Positions 9,168 to 18,032 of a stretch of 64,000 nucleotides of DNA are shown piece after piece. Position numbers and translations under genes: made by a program. Below the pieces are notes generated by a model. The model was given only the letters and a program-made list of their open reading frames with translations, ran no database searches and was not told the DNA's origin. This DNA comes from Sulfobacillus thermosulfidooxidans (GTDB lineage: Bacteria; Bacillota; Sulfobacillia; Sulfobacillales; Sulfobacillaceae), in NCBI RefSeq assembly GCF_001280565.1, contig NZ_LGRO01000001.1, positions 868,001 to 932,000 on the forward strand, given 5' to 3'. The first letter of the stretch is position 1. The number at the start of each line of letters is the position of its first letter.

Positions 9168-9473
9168 TTGGATATTAAACTTGTCAATATAGGGTTTGGT
9201 AATATTGTTTCTGCAAACCGAATCGTGGCAATCGTTAGTCCTGACTCGGCGCCTATTAAGCGTATTATTACCGAGGCCCGCGATCGCGGCGTGCTAATTG
9301 ATGCGACTTATGGTCGGAGAACGCGCGCGGTCATTATTACGGACAGCGATCATGTCATTTTGTCGGCTGTTCAACCGGAAACGGTCGCCAATCGATTAGC
9401 CAGCCGAGAAGTGTCAGCGGTCGAAGACGAGGACGACGATGACACCGTCGAAGCAGAAGAAGAGGAGCGATAG
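9168..9473 (+). CDS. remA: RemA-family DNA-binding regulator (DUF370)
   Basis: RemA in Bacillus subtilis is a DNA-binding activator of extracellular matrix and osmoprotection genes. The product has 101 residues. The N-terminal DUF370 core is clear: [20 protein letters not shown], then [14 protein letters not shown] and [12 protein letters not shown]. The start is TTG 9168 with CGGGAGG 8 nt upstream. The C-terminus carries an acidic tail (EDEDDDD and EAEEEER) that I do not recall from the roughly 89-residue Bacillus protein. It leads an operon with rpoZ 4 nt downstream. In many Firmicutes gmk lies between remA and rpoZ; it is missing here. Confidence 0.93.
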   Translation: MDIKLVNIGFGNIVSANRIVAIVSPDSAPIKRIITEARDRGVLIDATYGRRTRAVIITDSDHVILSAVQPETVANRLASREVSAVEDEDDDDTVEAEEEER

Positions 9474-9477
9474 GCAC

Positions 9478-9690
9478 ATGGATCCACGTGGATTGACAGT
9501 GAAAGAATTAACGGAACGACATGAAAGTAAATACGCGCTAGCTGTAGCAGCAGCACGCCGAGGCCGTGCCATTACCGAAGGCAGCCATCCGTTGGTTGAA
9601 AGTCATGCGAGTAAACCGGTAACCATTGCTCTAGAAGAGATTCACAAAGGACTTATTACGGTAGAAGTCCCTCCTGTCGGCATTAAATAG
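9478..9690 (+). CDS. rpoZ: RNA polymerase omega subunit
   Basis: A 70-residue subunit that assists assembly of the beta' subunit. The family core is visible as ESKYALAVAAARRGRAI (the conserved K-Y-x-L-V-x-x-A-A-x-R-A-R motif), followed by KPVTIALEEIHKG. ATG 9478 follows GAGGAG within the end of remA with 9-nt spacing, and the gene is 4 nt after the remA stop and 3 nt before coaBC, so the three are co-transcribed. The position upstream of coaBC and priA is the conserved Firmicute arrangement and supports the call despite the short length. Confidence 0.92.
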   Translation: MDPRGLTVKELTERHESKYALAVAAARRGRAITEGSHPLVESHASKPVTIALEEIHKGLITVEVPPVGIK

Positions 9691-9693
9691 GAT

Positions 9694-10899
9694 ATGCGCA
9701 TCATCTTAGGTGTTGGAGGCGGCATTGCCGCTTACAAAAGTTGTGAATTGGCCAGTAGCCTGGTGAAAGCCGGGCATGAGGTATTTGTGGTGATGACTGA
9801 AAGTGCGGCGCAATTTATTGGGCCGTTAACTTTTCGTGCCCTAACGGGAAATCCCGTAGGTATTCATGCCACCGATGAGCCGATGGGGCCACTGTCACAT
9901 GTAAAAATGGCCCATTGGGCGGACGTGATGATTGTGGCTCCGCTAACCCAGAATTTACTTGCGCGACTATCTTTAGGTTTATCATCGGATTTGCTGACCC
10001 TTATTTTTCAAGGATTTTCTGGACCTGTGTTGGTGGCCCCAGCTATGGAAAGCGAAATGTGGCTGAGTCCCCAGACCCAGGCCCGACTCCAAGATTTAAT
10101 GCAGGATCGCGCGATTACTGTGGTAGGTCCCAATATGGGACGTTTAGCCTCGGGATTAATAGGGCCCGGACGCATGGCTGAACCTGAGGAAATGCTCGAG
10201 GCTTTATGGGCATTATTCCGACCCAAGACATTACAAGGACGTTCCATATTGATAACAACGGGTCCGACGTGGGAACATTTTGATCCGGTACGAATTTTGA
10301 CCAATCCGTCGACGGGAACGGTTGGAATCGTTTTGGCCCGGGAACTCAGCGCTCGTGGGGCCGAGGTTTTGGTCATTCATGGTCCACGTGTCCAGAAGCG
10401 AGCTATTAATCACGTCCACTATGAAGAAATTGTTTCAGCCCGGGATATGTTAAAGGCGGTGGAGAATCACATCGGGCACATAGATACGGTTATTGGAGCG
10501 GCAGCTGTTTCCGATTTTCGCCCCGCTCATCCCCACTTGCAGAAACAAAAAAAGAGTCAATTAAATCTTACTTGGATAATGGAAACGAATCCTGACATTA
10601 TGGCCGAATTGGGAAAAAAATATCATGACACCATCATTCTCATAGGATTTGCGGCAGAAACCGATGATGTCGTGCAATCAGCACGGGATAAATTGCGGCG
10701 GAAACGTCTTGATGCCATTATTGCTAATCAGGTTGGAGCCTCCCGCGGTTTTGGACAAGGCGAATATCAGGCGGCAATCATTCGACCTGAGGATGACAAT
10801 GCGGCGTTACATCATATGACCAAAGAGCAGTTGGCGAGTGAAGTGGCTGATTTATTAAGTATTCTCCGACCTAAAAAGGGGACTACGACAAATGTTTGA
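9694..10899 (+). CDS. coaBC: Bifunctional phosphopantothenoylcysteine synthetase/decarboxylase
   Basis: Catalyses two consecutive steps of coenzyme A synthesis: CTP-dependent joining of phosphopantothenate to cysteine (CoaB, C-terminal) and FMN-dependent decarboxylation (CoaC, N-terminal). 401 residues, full length. The flavoprotein N-terminus reads GVGGGIAAYKSCELASSL, the active His is in LSHVKMAHWADV, and APAMESEMW is the substrate-binding PAMN-type loop (here with Glu-Ser in place of Asn). CoaB motifs follow: ITTGPTWEHFDPVRILTN with STG, and GFAAETDD. The stop overlaps the next gene by 8 nt, so translational coupling is likely. Confidence 0.95.
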   Translation: MRIILGVGGGIAAYKSCELASSLVKAGHEVFVVMTESAAQFIGPLTFRALTGNPVGIHATDEPMGPLSHVKMAHWADVMIVAPLTQNLLARLSLGLSSDLLTLIFQGFSGPVLVAPAMESEMWLSPQTQARLQDLMQDRAITVVGPNMGRLASGLIGPGRMAEPEEMLEALWALFRPKTLQGRSILITTGPTWEHFDPVRILTNPSTGTVGIVLARELSARGAEVLVIHGPRVQKRAINHVHYEEIVSARDMLKAVENHIGHIDTVIGAAAVSDFRPAHPHLQKQKKSQLNLTWIMETNPDIMAELGKKYHDTIILIGFAAETDDVVQSARDKLRRKRLDAIIANQVGASRGFGQGEYQAAIIRPEDDNAALHHMTKEQLASEVADLLSILRPKKGTTTNV

Positions 10900-11323
10900 T
10901 CGGAATTTTGAGTCGTTTAACTTAGGAGATACATACATTAGTGCTTGCCGCACGATTCAACCTGAGGATATTGATATATTTGCGGAATGGAGCGGTGACC
11001 GGTATCCCTTACATACCGACCAGGCCTATGCTGAAACGACTCGGTACGGCGAAAGAATTTTTCACGGCTTGGGCACGTTGTCGATAAGTTTTGGCCTGAT
11101 TCCCTTAAAAGCCCCTGAAGTGATTGCACTGTATGGATTAGATCATGTCCGTTTTTTGCGTCCAGTGACAATCGGTACGGCTATTCATGTGCGTCTAGTC
11201 TGTACCAATCTTCGTCATCATGAGCACGGGGGATTGGTCCAAGTTCACATGACGACCGAAGATCAGGATTGGAATCCCCTAATGAGTGCAGAAATCACGA
11301 TGTTAATGCGGCGACATCCATGA
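10892..11323 (+). CDS. MaoC-like hot-dog dehydratase
   Basis: 143-residue single hot-dog domain of the MaoC/(R)-specific enoyl-CoA hydratase family. The active-site pattern is D-x(4)-H: the segment FAEWSGDRYPLHTDQAYAE supplies Asp and His, and YGERIFHGLGTLSISF is the conserved hydratase helix. It probably hydrates an enoyl-CoA or acts on a related thioester in fatty-acid metabolism; the substrate is unknown. The gene is wedged between coaBC (8-nt overlap) and priA (4-nt ATGA overlap), so it is fully integrated in the operon, although MaoC genes are not a usual member of this block. Confidence 0.85.
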   Translation: MFDRNFESFNLGDTYISACRTIQPEDIDIFAEWSGDRYPLHTDQAYAETTRYGERIFHGLGTLSISFGLIPLKAPEVIALYGLDHVRFLRPVTIGTAIHVRLVCTNLRHHEHGGLVQVHMTTEDQDWNPLMSAEITMLMRRHP

Positions 11324-13491
11324 AAGTTGCTCATGTTATCATTGATCGAACGGCCCGTGGTTTGGACCGGGCTTGGACTTATATGGTACCGGAGGGCATG
11401 GACATCCGTGTGGGTCACCGTATTCGGGTGCCATTTGGAAAGGGAGAAACCCTGGGCATTGTCACGGCTGTGGATGAATATGCGAAACCCGATTCGGCAG
11501 TGGAAGTCGCTTTAAAACCCGTGCTCAACGTGGTGGATCCGGTGCCGGTGTTAAGTCCGGTCATGATCGAGCTAGGAATGTGGATGGCGGAGGAATATCT
11601 CTGTTTTCCCATTCAAGCGTATAAGGCTATGTTGCCCCGGAATATTCGCTTGCGATCTTTTTCGGCGGCGAAGCAAGAATTTTGCCAGGCGGTCGGGCAA
11701 AGACAGGGACGTCCATCCAAACGGCAACACTTGTGGGATGTTTTAGCCGAACGGGGTCCGATACTTAAAGAAGACTTGTTAAAGGAAATGCCGGAGATGC
11801 GTCCGGTGCTGCGCGATTTGGTTAAAGAGGGAACTGTCGTCATCACAAGGCTGGATACCGCTTCACCCTCCGCCCCTATGGTAAATGGACAAGAATCGCC
11901 CTTGACTCTTAATCAAGAACAAATGCATGCTGTGACGACGATTGTGGAAGCACCTCCTGGATCGAAATGGTTGTTAGAAGGTATTACAGGATCGGGCAAG
12001 ACTGAAGTATATTTGCAAATCATTGAGACCATTGTCCAGCATGGTCAGCAGGCTCTCGTTTTGGTACCAGAAATTGCCTTGACGCCTCAGACCGTGCGCC
12101 GTTTCCAGAGTCGATTCGGGCAGGCTGTAGGATTATGGCATAGTTCCCTTACTGATTCGGAACGTGCCAAGACATGGCAAGCCGTCCGGGATGGTCAGTT
12201 AGCAATTGTCGTAGGTGTTCGTTCGGCCATTTTTTTACCCTTTCGCAATCTCGGGCTCATTGTACTTGATGAGGAACATGAAAGCACTTACAAGCAGGAG
12301 GAGCACCCCCGTTATCATACGCGAGATGTGGCATTTTGGCTTGCGGAGAAGATTGGTGCCAAAGTTGTCTTAGGCAGTGCCACACCGTCTTTAGAAACAG
12401 CTTTTTATGCCCGCCAAGGACTCATCGGCTGGATTCGTTTGACCCGGCGAATTGGCACTCGCTCCTTGCCGCCGGTCGAAATTATCGACATGCGCGAAGA
12501 ATTGCAGGAGGGAAATCACTCAATTTTTAGCCGGGCATTGCAGCAGGCCCTCACCAAGGCGTTAGATCGGGGCGAACAAGGCATTTTGTTTCTCAATCGC
12601 CGCGGATATGCGAGTTTTGTGATGTGCCGCGATTGTGGTCAGGCCGTGCAATGCCCTCACTGTTCAGTGACCCTGACCTATCATCAAGACCAGAATCAAC
12701 TTATGTGCCATTATTGCTTTTATACCGTCAATCCTCCCACAGTATGTCCTCATTGCGGGAGCCGGCGTATTCGCTACTTTGGGGCCGGTACAGAACGGAT
12801 CGTCGAAGAAGTTATGAAACTTTGGCCCGGTACCAGAGTGTTACGGGCGGATCGTGATACCTTATCGTCTCGCCATAGTTATTACCAATTATATGATGAT
12901 TTTGTGAACCGCCGGGCCGATGTATTGGTAGGCACCCAAATGATTGCTAAAGGGATGGATTTTCCTCACGTGTCCGTAGTGGGGATTGTTGCTGCCGATG
13001 TGGCCTTGCATTTGCCTGATTTTCGGCGCTCAGAGCGGACGTTCCAACTGCTTGTCCAAGCATCCGGGCGGACTGGCCGGGGAGATCTTCCGGGAATCGT
13101 GATTGTACAAGCCTATGAACCGGAGCATTTTGCGATTCAAAGTGCAGCCACTCATGGTTATGATGATTTCTACAACCAAGAGATTCAATATCGCCGGGAA
13201 TTAGGATATCCGCCTTTTGGAAATCTATGGCTCTTAGAAGTCGCTGATGCTTCGGAGCAAAAAGCGAAAGAGACCATTGAACGGATTTTTGAGAAAGTCA
13301 CAGAGTTGATGAACATGGGGATCGAGGTGCTAGGACCCGCACCTGCCCCCTTGCCGAAAATGCGGGGACGATTTAGATACCATATTCTATTAAAAGGAGC
13401 GAAAAACCCACGGATTATGGCCATGCTTACGGAAATTGAGCGAGACGAACTATCCTGTAGTATTACGGTGGATCCATATTATATGTTATAA
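11320..13491 (+). CDS. priA: Primosomal replication-restart helicase PriA
   Basis: 3'-5' superfamily 2 helicase that reloads the replisome at stalled forks. 723 residues from ATG 11320, which overlaps the maoC stop as ATGA. Visible elements are the N-terminal 3'-DNA-binding domain (AWTYMVPEGM region), Walker A in GITGSGKTEVYL, the DEEHE box, and GSATPSLE. The zinc-binding region contains the eight-Cys pattern split over CRDCGQAVQCPHC and CHYCFY...CPHCGS. Helicase motifs V and VI are in VGTQMIAKGMDFPHV and QASGRTGRGDLPG. An in-frame ATG at 11269 lies inside maoC and lacks a ribosome binding site. Confidence 0.96.
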   Translation: MKVAHVIIDRTARGLDRAWTYMVPEGMDIRVGHRIRVPFGKGETLGIVTAVDEYAKPDSAVEVALKPVLNVVDPVPVLSPVMIELGMWMAEEYLCFPIQAYKAMLPRNIRLRSFSAAKQEFCQAVGQRQGRPSKRQHLWDVLAERGPILKEDLLKEMPEMRPVLRDLVKEGTVVITRLDTASPSAPMVNGQESPLTLNQEQMHAVTTIVEAPPGSKWLLEGITGSGKTEVYLQIIETIVQHGQQALVLVPEIALTPQTVRRFQSRFGQAVGLWHSSLTDSERAKTWQAVRDGQLAIVVGVRSAIFLPFRNLGLIVLDEEHESTYKQEEHPRYHTRDVAFWLAEKIGAKVVLGSATPSLETAFYARQGLIGWIRLTRRIGTRSLPPVEIIDMREELQEGNHSIFSRALQQALTKALDRGEQGILFLNRRGYASFVMCRDCGQAVQCPHCSVTLTYHQDQNQLMCHYCFYTVNPPTVCPHCGSRRIRYFGAGTERIVEEVMKLWPGTRVLRADRDTLSSRHSYYQLYDDFVNRRADVLVGTQMIAKGMDFPHVSVVGIVAADVALHLPDFRRSERTFQLLVQASGRTGRGDLPGIVIVQAYEPEHFAIQSAATHGYDDFYNQEIQYRRELGYPPFGNLWLLEVADASEQKAKETIERIFEKVTELMNMGIEVLGPAPAPLPKMRGRFRYHILLKGAKNPRIMAMLTEIERDELSCSITVDPYYML

Positions 13492-13524
13492 ATGGTGAGA
13501 TATGATGACACGAGGTGACTTAAT

Positions 13525-14007
13525 ATGATGGAGATTCGTCTGGCGGGAGATGAGATCTTACGACAAATTGCTAAACCGGTCCGCAAGGTGAATAAAGAGA
13601 TTCAATCACTATTAAAAGAAATGGCTGAAACCATGTACGCGGCAGACGGTATTGGATTAGCGGCCCCACAGGTTGGGATTTCCAAACGAGTTGTGGTCGC
13701 AGATGTCGGGGACGGTCTCATTGAATTGGTAAATCCACAGATTTTATACCGGGAAGGCGTTCAAAGTGGCTATGAAGGCTGCTTGTCTATTCCTGATTTA
13801 GTAGGAGAAGTCGAACGTGCTGAGAAAATTCGGGTGACAGGTCTAGATCGGCATGGGCATCAAATATGGTTGAACTGTGAAGGACTGCTCGCCCGCTGTT
13901 TGCAACATGAAATTGATCATTTGGACGGTATTCTTTTTACAGACCTCGCCTTAAAAGTGGTTCCGCGTGAATCTGTAGAGGTTGATGATGAGGTGGTGTT
14001 AGACTAG
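13525..14007 (+). CDS. def: Peptide deformylase
   Basis: Removes the N-formyl group from nascent polypeptides; metal-dependent (Fe2+). 160 residues. The three diagnostic motifs are intact: GIGLAAPQVGI, EGCLSIPD (metal Cys) and QHEIDHLDGILF (two metal His and catalytic Glu). GAGGTGA at 13512-13518 precedes ATG 13525; ATG 13528 is an equivalent choice. It is followed 2 nt later by fmt, the enzyme that installs the formyl group, the usual pairing. Length and motifs fit a type-1 deformylase. Confidence 0.96.
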   Translation: MMEIRLAGDEILRQIAKPVRKVNKEIQSLLKEMAETMYAADGIGLAAPQVGISKRVVVADVGDGLIELVNPQILYREGVQSGYEGCLSIPDLVGEVERAEKIRVTGLDRHGHQIWLNCEGLLARCLQHEIDHLDGILFTDLALKVVPRESVEVDDEVVLD

Positions 14008-14009
14008 GC

Positions 14010-14927
14010 GTGGCACGGATATTATTTATGGGAACCCCAGAGTATGCACGGGTGATATTAGATGGGTTGCTAAGCCGCAGCGATTTGACGATTCGCGTCG
14101 TCACCAAACAAGATACCCCACAAGGTCGGCATATGCGCTTAACGCCATCTCCGGTCGCTCAACGGGCCACAGAAGTAGGGCTTGTGGTGGATAAGCCGGA
14201 TCAGCTTGTTGCATACAAAGAAGCTTGGCTAAAGTGGGCTCCTGATCTCATTATTACTGCGGCGTATGGTAAAATTCTTCGGCCATGGGTTCTGACGCTG
14301 CCGCAGCAAGGAGCTTTTAATTTGCATGCCTCATTATTGCCACGGTGGCGGGGCCCGAATCCCATTGCCTGGGCGATTCGGGCGGGTGACACCATAACAG
14401 GTGTTACCTTAATGCGGATGGATCAAGGGGTCGATACGGGAGATATTGTTGCTCAACGATCCCTGGACATTACCAATGAGATGACCATGGGCCAATTAAC
14501 GGATTTACTTGCGCTGCTAGCCCGTGATTTACTGCTAGAGCATTTAGATGGCTTATTGTCGGGACGGGCGAAACAAACCCCACAAGATGACAGTCAAGCC
14601 ACCTACGCCGGGAAATTTGCGCCAGAAGATAGTCGGATTAATTGGCATCAACCTGCTATCGCAATTGACCGATTAATTCGAAGCATGAGCCCTGAACCCG
14701 GGGCTTATACTATGTGTCAAGGAATTCGCGTCAAAATCTTAGAAAGTGCATACGATAAGGGTACACAGCCCATAGCGACGGCGGAATTAGTGGGTAATAA
14801 TTGGCATATTGGGACGGCCGATGGTGTGGTGATTATTAAACGAATCAAACCGGCTGGTCGGAAGGATATGACGCCCGGAGATTTTCAACGAGGCTTACAT
14901 GTAGTAGGTAAGGTGGTGTGTCAATGA
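14010..14927 (+). CDS. fmt: Methionyl-tRNA formyltransferase
   Basis: Transfers a formyl group from 10-formyl-tetrahydrofolate to Met-tRNAfMet for translation initiation. 305 residues, GTG start. The N-terminal Rossmann domain begins RILFMGTPEYARVIL. The catalytic Asn-His-Asp set is seen in the folate-site motif NLHASLLPRWRGPNPI (Asn, His) and in MDQGVDTGDIVAQ (Asp). The C-terminal OB-like domain includes SRINWHQPA and the tRNA-binding KIKPAGRK-like segment near the end (written RIKPAGRKDMTPGDF in the product). It starts 2 nt after def and its stop overlaps rsmB by 4 nt. Confidence 0.95.
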   Translation: MARILFMGTPEYARVILDGLLSRSDLTIRVVTKQDTPQGRHMRLTPSPVAQRATEVGLVVDKPDQLVAYKEAWLKWAPDLIITAAYGKILRPWVLTLPQQGAFNLHASLLPRWRGPNPIAWAIRAGDTITGVTLMRMDQGVDTGDIVAQRSLDITNEMTMGQLTDLLALLARDLLLEHLDGLLSGRAKQTPQDDSQATYAGKFAPEDSRINWHQPAIAIDRLIRSMSPEPGAYTMCQGIRVKILESAYDKGTQPIATAELVGNNWHIGTADGVVIIKRIKPAGRKDMTPGDFQRGLHVVGKVVCQ

Positions 14928-16231
14928 CGGGGCCAGGACCTGCCCGAATCGAAGCGTTAAACGTGTTGACGCTAATCCGGGGCGGTGAGCCAGTTGCAGA
15001 GGCTTTGGCACAAAGAACACGTCTTGGACAATTGTCTCCGGCCGACCGGTCGTTGATGACCCAAATTGTCTATGGTGTCCTACGCAATCAACGGTATCTG
15101 GATGCCTGGCTTGCTCCCTTCCTGCGTGGAGAATTAGAACCCGTGGTGCGGGACATCTTGCGGATGGCTTTGTTCCAAATGGGATTTTTAGACCGAGTCC
15201 CGGCTTATGCGATTGTTGATGCAGCGGTTGAACAAACAAAAGCCGTATCTCCCAGGGCAACCGGGATGGTCAACGCCATTTTACGACGGGCACCGACTAA
15301 GAAACCGAAAAATTTACCCTTGGCCGTTGAATTTTCGCATCCTGATTGGTTAGTTCATCGATGGCAAAACCGGTTTGGCACAGAAAAAACGCGAAGGATT
15401 TTGATGGTGAATAACGAAGTGCCCCCACTGTCCTTGCGTGTTAATGTGTTAAAAACGTCACGGGAAGCTGTACTGGCAGAATTGCATCAAGAAGGAGTAC
15501 GCTCTGAGCTGTCCCATTATGTACCTGAAGCCATACGGGTCTCGGGGTCCTTTTGGTTAGAAGATTTGCCAGCGTTTCAAAATGGGTTAGTGACAGTACA
15601 AGATGAAAGCAGCATGTTAGTGACATGGGTACTCGATCCACAACCTGACGAGCGCATTGTTGATTTGACAGCAGGACTCGGGGGCAAAACCGGTCACATT
15701 TTGGAACGTACACAGGGACAGGCGAAGGTTACGGCTGTGGATCTGTCTCGGACCCGGTTGAAATTGCTTCAAGAAAATTTGACTCGTTTAGGCTTTTTTA
15801 ATCATGTTACGGTGATGGAAATGGATGCCCGGCATTTTGCGGCGGGTAATGTCCATGAATTTGACCGGGTATTATTGGATGCTCCTTGCAGTAATCTTGG
15901 GGTCTTGCGTAGACGGTCGGATGCGCGCTGGAAAAAACAAGAGAATGATTTACAAGAACACAAAAATCTCCAGCAAGAACTCTTGACGGCTGCCATCACC
16001 GTTGCCAAACCAGGTGGAGTCATTGTCTACAGCACGTGTTCGGTAGAACCTGAGGAAACTATTATGGTGCTGGACCATGTTTTGGCGACACATCCCACGA
16101 TACATCACGAGGATGTTCGAGAGTATTTGCCGGATCCCATTTTCGAAGAGTTTGTCGTGGATGGGAACTTGGTATTACTCCCTGGGGACTTAGGAATGGA
16201 TGGATTTTTTATTGCACGTTTACGAACATGA
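14924..16231 (+). CDS. rsmB: 16S rRNA m5C967 methyltransferase
   Basis: SAM-dependent methylation of 16S rRNA cytosine 967. 435 residues from ATG 14924, which overlaps the fmt stop (ATGA). The N-terminal NusB-like RNA-binding domain (LMTQIVYGVLRNQRYLD, AYAIVDAAVEQTK, GMVNAILRR) is followed by a Rossmann methyltransferase domain. SAM motif I is VDLTAGLGGKTGHI. The catalytic Cys is in LDAPCSNLGVLRR (PC motif) and the second conserved Cys in VYSTCSVEPEE. In most homologues the motif I reads DxCAAPGGKT; here the Cys-Ala-Ala-Pro is replaced by Thr-Ala-Gly-Leu, a tolerated variation. Confidence 0.94.
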   Translation: MTGPGPARIEALNVLTLIRGGEPVAEALAQRTRLGQLSPADRSLMTQIVYGVLRNQRYLDAWLAPFLRGELEPVVRDILRMALFQMGFLDRVPAYAIVDAAVEQTKAVSPRATGMVNAILRRAPTKKPKNLPLAVEFSHPDWLVHRWQNRFGTEKTRRILMVNNEVPPLSLRVNVLKTSREAVLAELHQEGVRSELSHYVPEAIRVSGSFWLEDLPAFQNGLVTVQDESSMLVTWVLDPQPDERIVDLTAGLGGKTGHILERTQGQAKVTAVDLSRTRLKLLQENLTRLGFFNHVTVMEMDARHFAAGNVHEFDRVLLDAPCSNLGVLRRRSDARWKKQENDLQEHKNLQQELLTAAITVAKPGGVIVYSTCSVEPEETIMVLDHVLATHPTIHHEDVREYLPDPIFEEFVVDGNLVLLPGDLGMDGFFIARLRT

Positions 16232-16242
16232 GGTGAAATCAG

Positions 16243-17298
16243 TTGAAAAACCAGGGTTGGGATCTGCTGTCACTGCCCAACGACGAGATGAGTGCATGGA
16301 TGAAGGCGCAAGGATTGCCTGGGTATCGCGGAACCCAGCTCTTTGAGGCATTGTGGCGGCATGGGGTTAAGAATTATGAGGAGATTACCTCATGGCCCAA
16401 AGCCTTGCGGGAGGACATGGCTAAACGGTTTCCCTTATACCGCTTACAGGCTGAGACTGTGCAGAGAGGTCATGATGGTACGCTCAAGATTCTCGGCCGT
16501 CTATATGATGGTCAACATATTGAAACCGTTGTCCTCCCGCATGATTATGGCTACAGTGTCTGTGTGTCCTCCCAAGTTGGCTGCAACATGGGCTGTAAAT
16601 TTTGTGCTTCCGGCTTGTTAAAACGGACCAGGAACCTCAGCGCAGGAGAAATTTTAGACCAAGTACGTTTGGCTAATGATTTGATTACAGATCAACAGGC
16701 CCGCATTAGTCGTGTGGATTTGATGGGGATTGGCGAGCCGTTGGATAACTATGAGAATGTAATGCAGTTTATTAAAATCGCACATGATCCGGTCGGTTTC
16801 AATCTGAGCTATCGTCATTTCACAATATCGACGAGTGGTTTAGTACCTGATATTTATCGTCTGGCCCAAGAAGGGATTCCACTGACCTTAGCGGTATCAT
16901 TGCATGCACCCACAGATGATTTGCGACGGCAATTGATGCCGATTAATAAGGCTTATCCGGTTCATCAACTGATTGAGGCCTGCAAAGACTATTTTCACAA
17001 AACGGGTCGCCGTGTGAGTTTCGAATATGCTTTATTAGCGGGGATTAATGACTCGAACCAACAGGCCGAGCAACTGGCGAATCTCCTGAAAGATTTTTCC
17101 TGTCACGTCAATCTTATTCCCTGGAATCCTGTTCCTGAACATCCTTTCCAACCATCCTCTAAAAAACGGGCAGAAGAATTTCAAAGAATCGTGCAGGAAC
17201 GTGGAATTTCTTGTACGATACGAAAGGAAATGGGACAAGAAATTGAAGCGGCTTGTGGTCAGTTACGACGGCGTGAGGAGGAATTGTTATCACCGTGA
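16243..17298 (+). CDS. rlmN: Dual-specificity 23S rRNA/tRNA adenine-C2 methyltransferase
   Basis: Radical-SAM enzyme that methylates C2 of A2503 in 23S rRNA and of A37 in some tRNAs. 351 residues. The radical-SAM cluster cysteines are in CNMGCKFCASG, followed by GEILDQV. The conserved MGIGEPLDNYENV and SLHAPTDDLRRQLMPINK blocks are present. The methyl-carrying Cys is expected in the C-terminal RKEMGQEIEAACGQL segment, and Cys is indeed there. The start is TTG 16243 with GAGGTGA 6-7 nt upstream; no ATG is available nearby. Its stop overlaps prpC (GTGA). Confidence 0.96.
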   Translation: MKNQGWDLLSLPNDEMSAWMKAQGLPGYRGTQLFEALWRHGVKNYEEITSWPKALREDMAKRFPLYRLQAETVQRGHDGTLKILGRLYDGQHIETVVLPHDYGYSVCVSSQVGCNMGCKFCASGLLKRTRNLSAGEILDQVRLANDLITDQQARISRVDLMGIGEPLDNYENVMQFIKIAHDPVGFNLSYRHFTISTSGLVPDIYRLAQEGIPLTLAVSLHAPTDDLRRQLMPINKAYPVHQLIEACKDYFHKTGRRVSFEYALLAGINDSNQQAEQLANLLKDFSCHVNLIPWNPVPEHPFQPSSKKRAEEFQRIVQERGISCTIRKEMGQEIEAACGQLRRREEELLSP

Positions 17299-18032
17299 AG
17301 ACTTATGGTCGATCAGACCAAGGCCTGGTGCGCAGTGAAAATCAAGACGACTTTTTGATTCGGCCTGTTGAAGATGGGGGATTCTTGCTCGCAGTGGCTG
17401 ATGGGATTGGAGGCGGCCCGGCGGGAAGTCGCGCGAGTCATATGGCTTTAGAAGCCATGGATGATGCAGTAGGGGTTAACGTCGTTGATGTTTCGCGCCT
17501 GGTGTCCGCGGTATCCTTGGCTAATCGGCGCATTTTCGAGTTGGGGCAAGGTGATACCCGGTTGGAAGGTATGGGAACAACGTTGACGGCCGCTGTATTA
17601 TTTCCCGACCGTCTTCTTCTCAGTCACGTTGGGGATTCACGGGCTTATCGCATACGCCATGATCAAATTATTCGTTTGACCATGGATCATTCCGTGGCAG
17701 GTGAAATGGAACGGGCCGGTACAATTACGCCGGAAGAGGCTCAAGATCATCCCAAAAGACACGTGCTGACCAGGGCCTTAGGTCCATTTGATCGGGTGCG
17801 GATTGATGTAGCTGATATGCCGTGGTCCTATGAGGATCGCTTACTCTTATGCACAGATGGTCTAACCTCCGTCATTGCTGATGATGAAATTCTGCGCTAT
17901 GCCGAACGGTATCACGGCCAAGACCTAATTGACCAACTCGTTGATGCGGCGCTCAGGCGAGGCGGCCCAGATAATATTACCGTTGTATTAGCAGAAGTAG
18001 TGCAAGACCGTGGTGAAAGCAATGGTAGGTAA
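17295..18032 (+). CDS. prpC: PP2C-type Ser/Thr protein phosphatase
   Basis: Metal-dependent phosphatase that counteracts the adjacent PrkC kinase. 245 residues, full length. Metal-binding aspartates are found in GRSDQGLVRSENQDDF, ADGIGGGPAG, LCTDGLTSVI and GGPDNITVVLAE. The SHVGDSRAY motif is also present. GTG 17295 overlaps the rlmN stop, and the gene overlaps prkC by 11 nt, so the phosphatase and kinase are translationally coupled, the standard Gram-positive order. Cytosolic. Confidence 0.95.
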   Translation: MKTYGRSDQGLVRSENQDDFLIRPVEDGGFLLAVADGIGGGPAGSRASHMALEAMDDAVGVNVVDVSRLVSAVSLANRRIFELGQGDTRLEGMGTTLTAAVLFPDRLLLSHVGDSRAYRIRHDQIIRLTMDHSVAGEMERAGTITPEEAQDHPKRHVLTRALGPFDRVRIDVADMPWSYEDRLLLCTDGLTSVIADDEILRYAERYHGQDLIDQLVDAALRRGGPDNITVVLAEVVQDRGESNGR

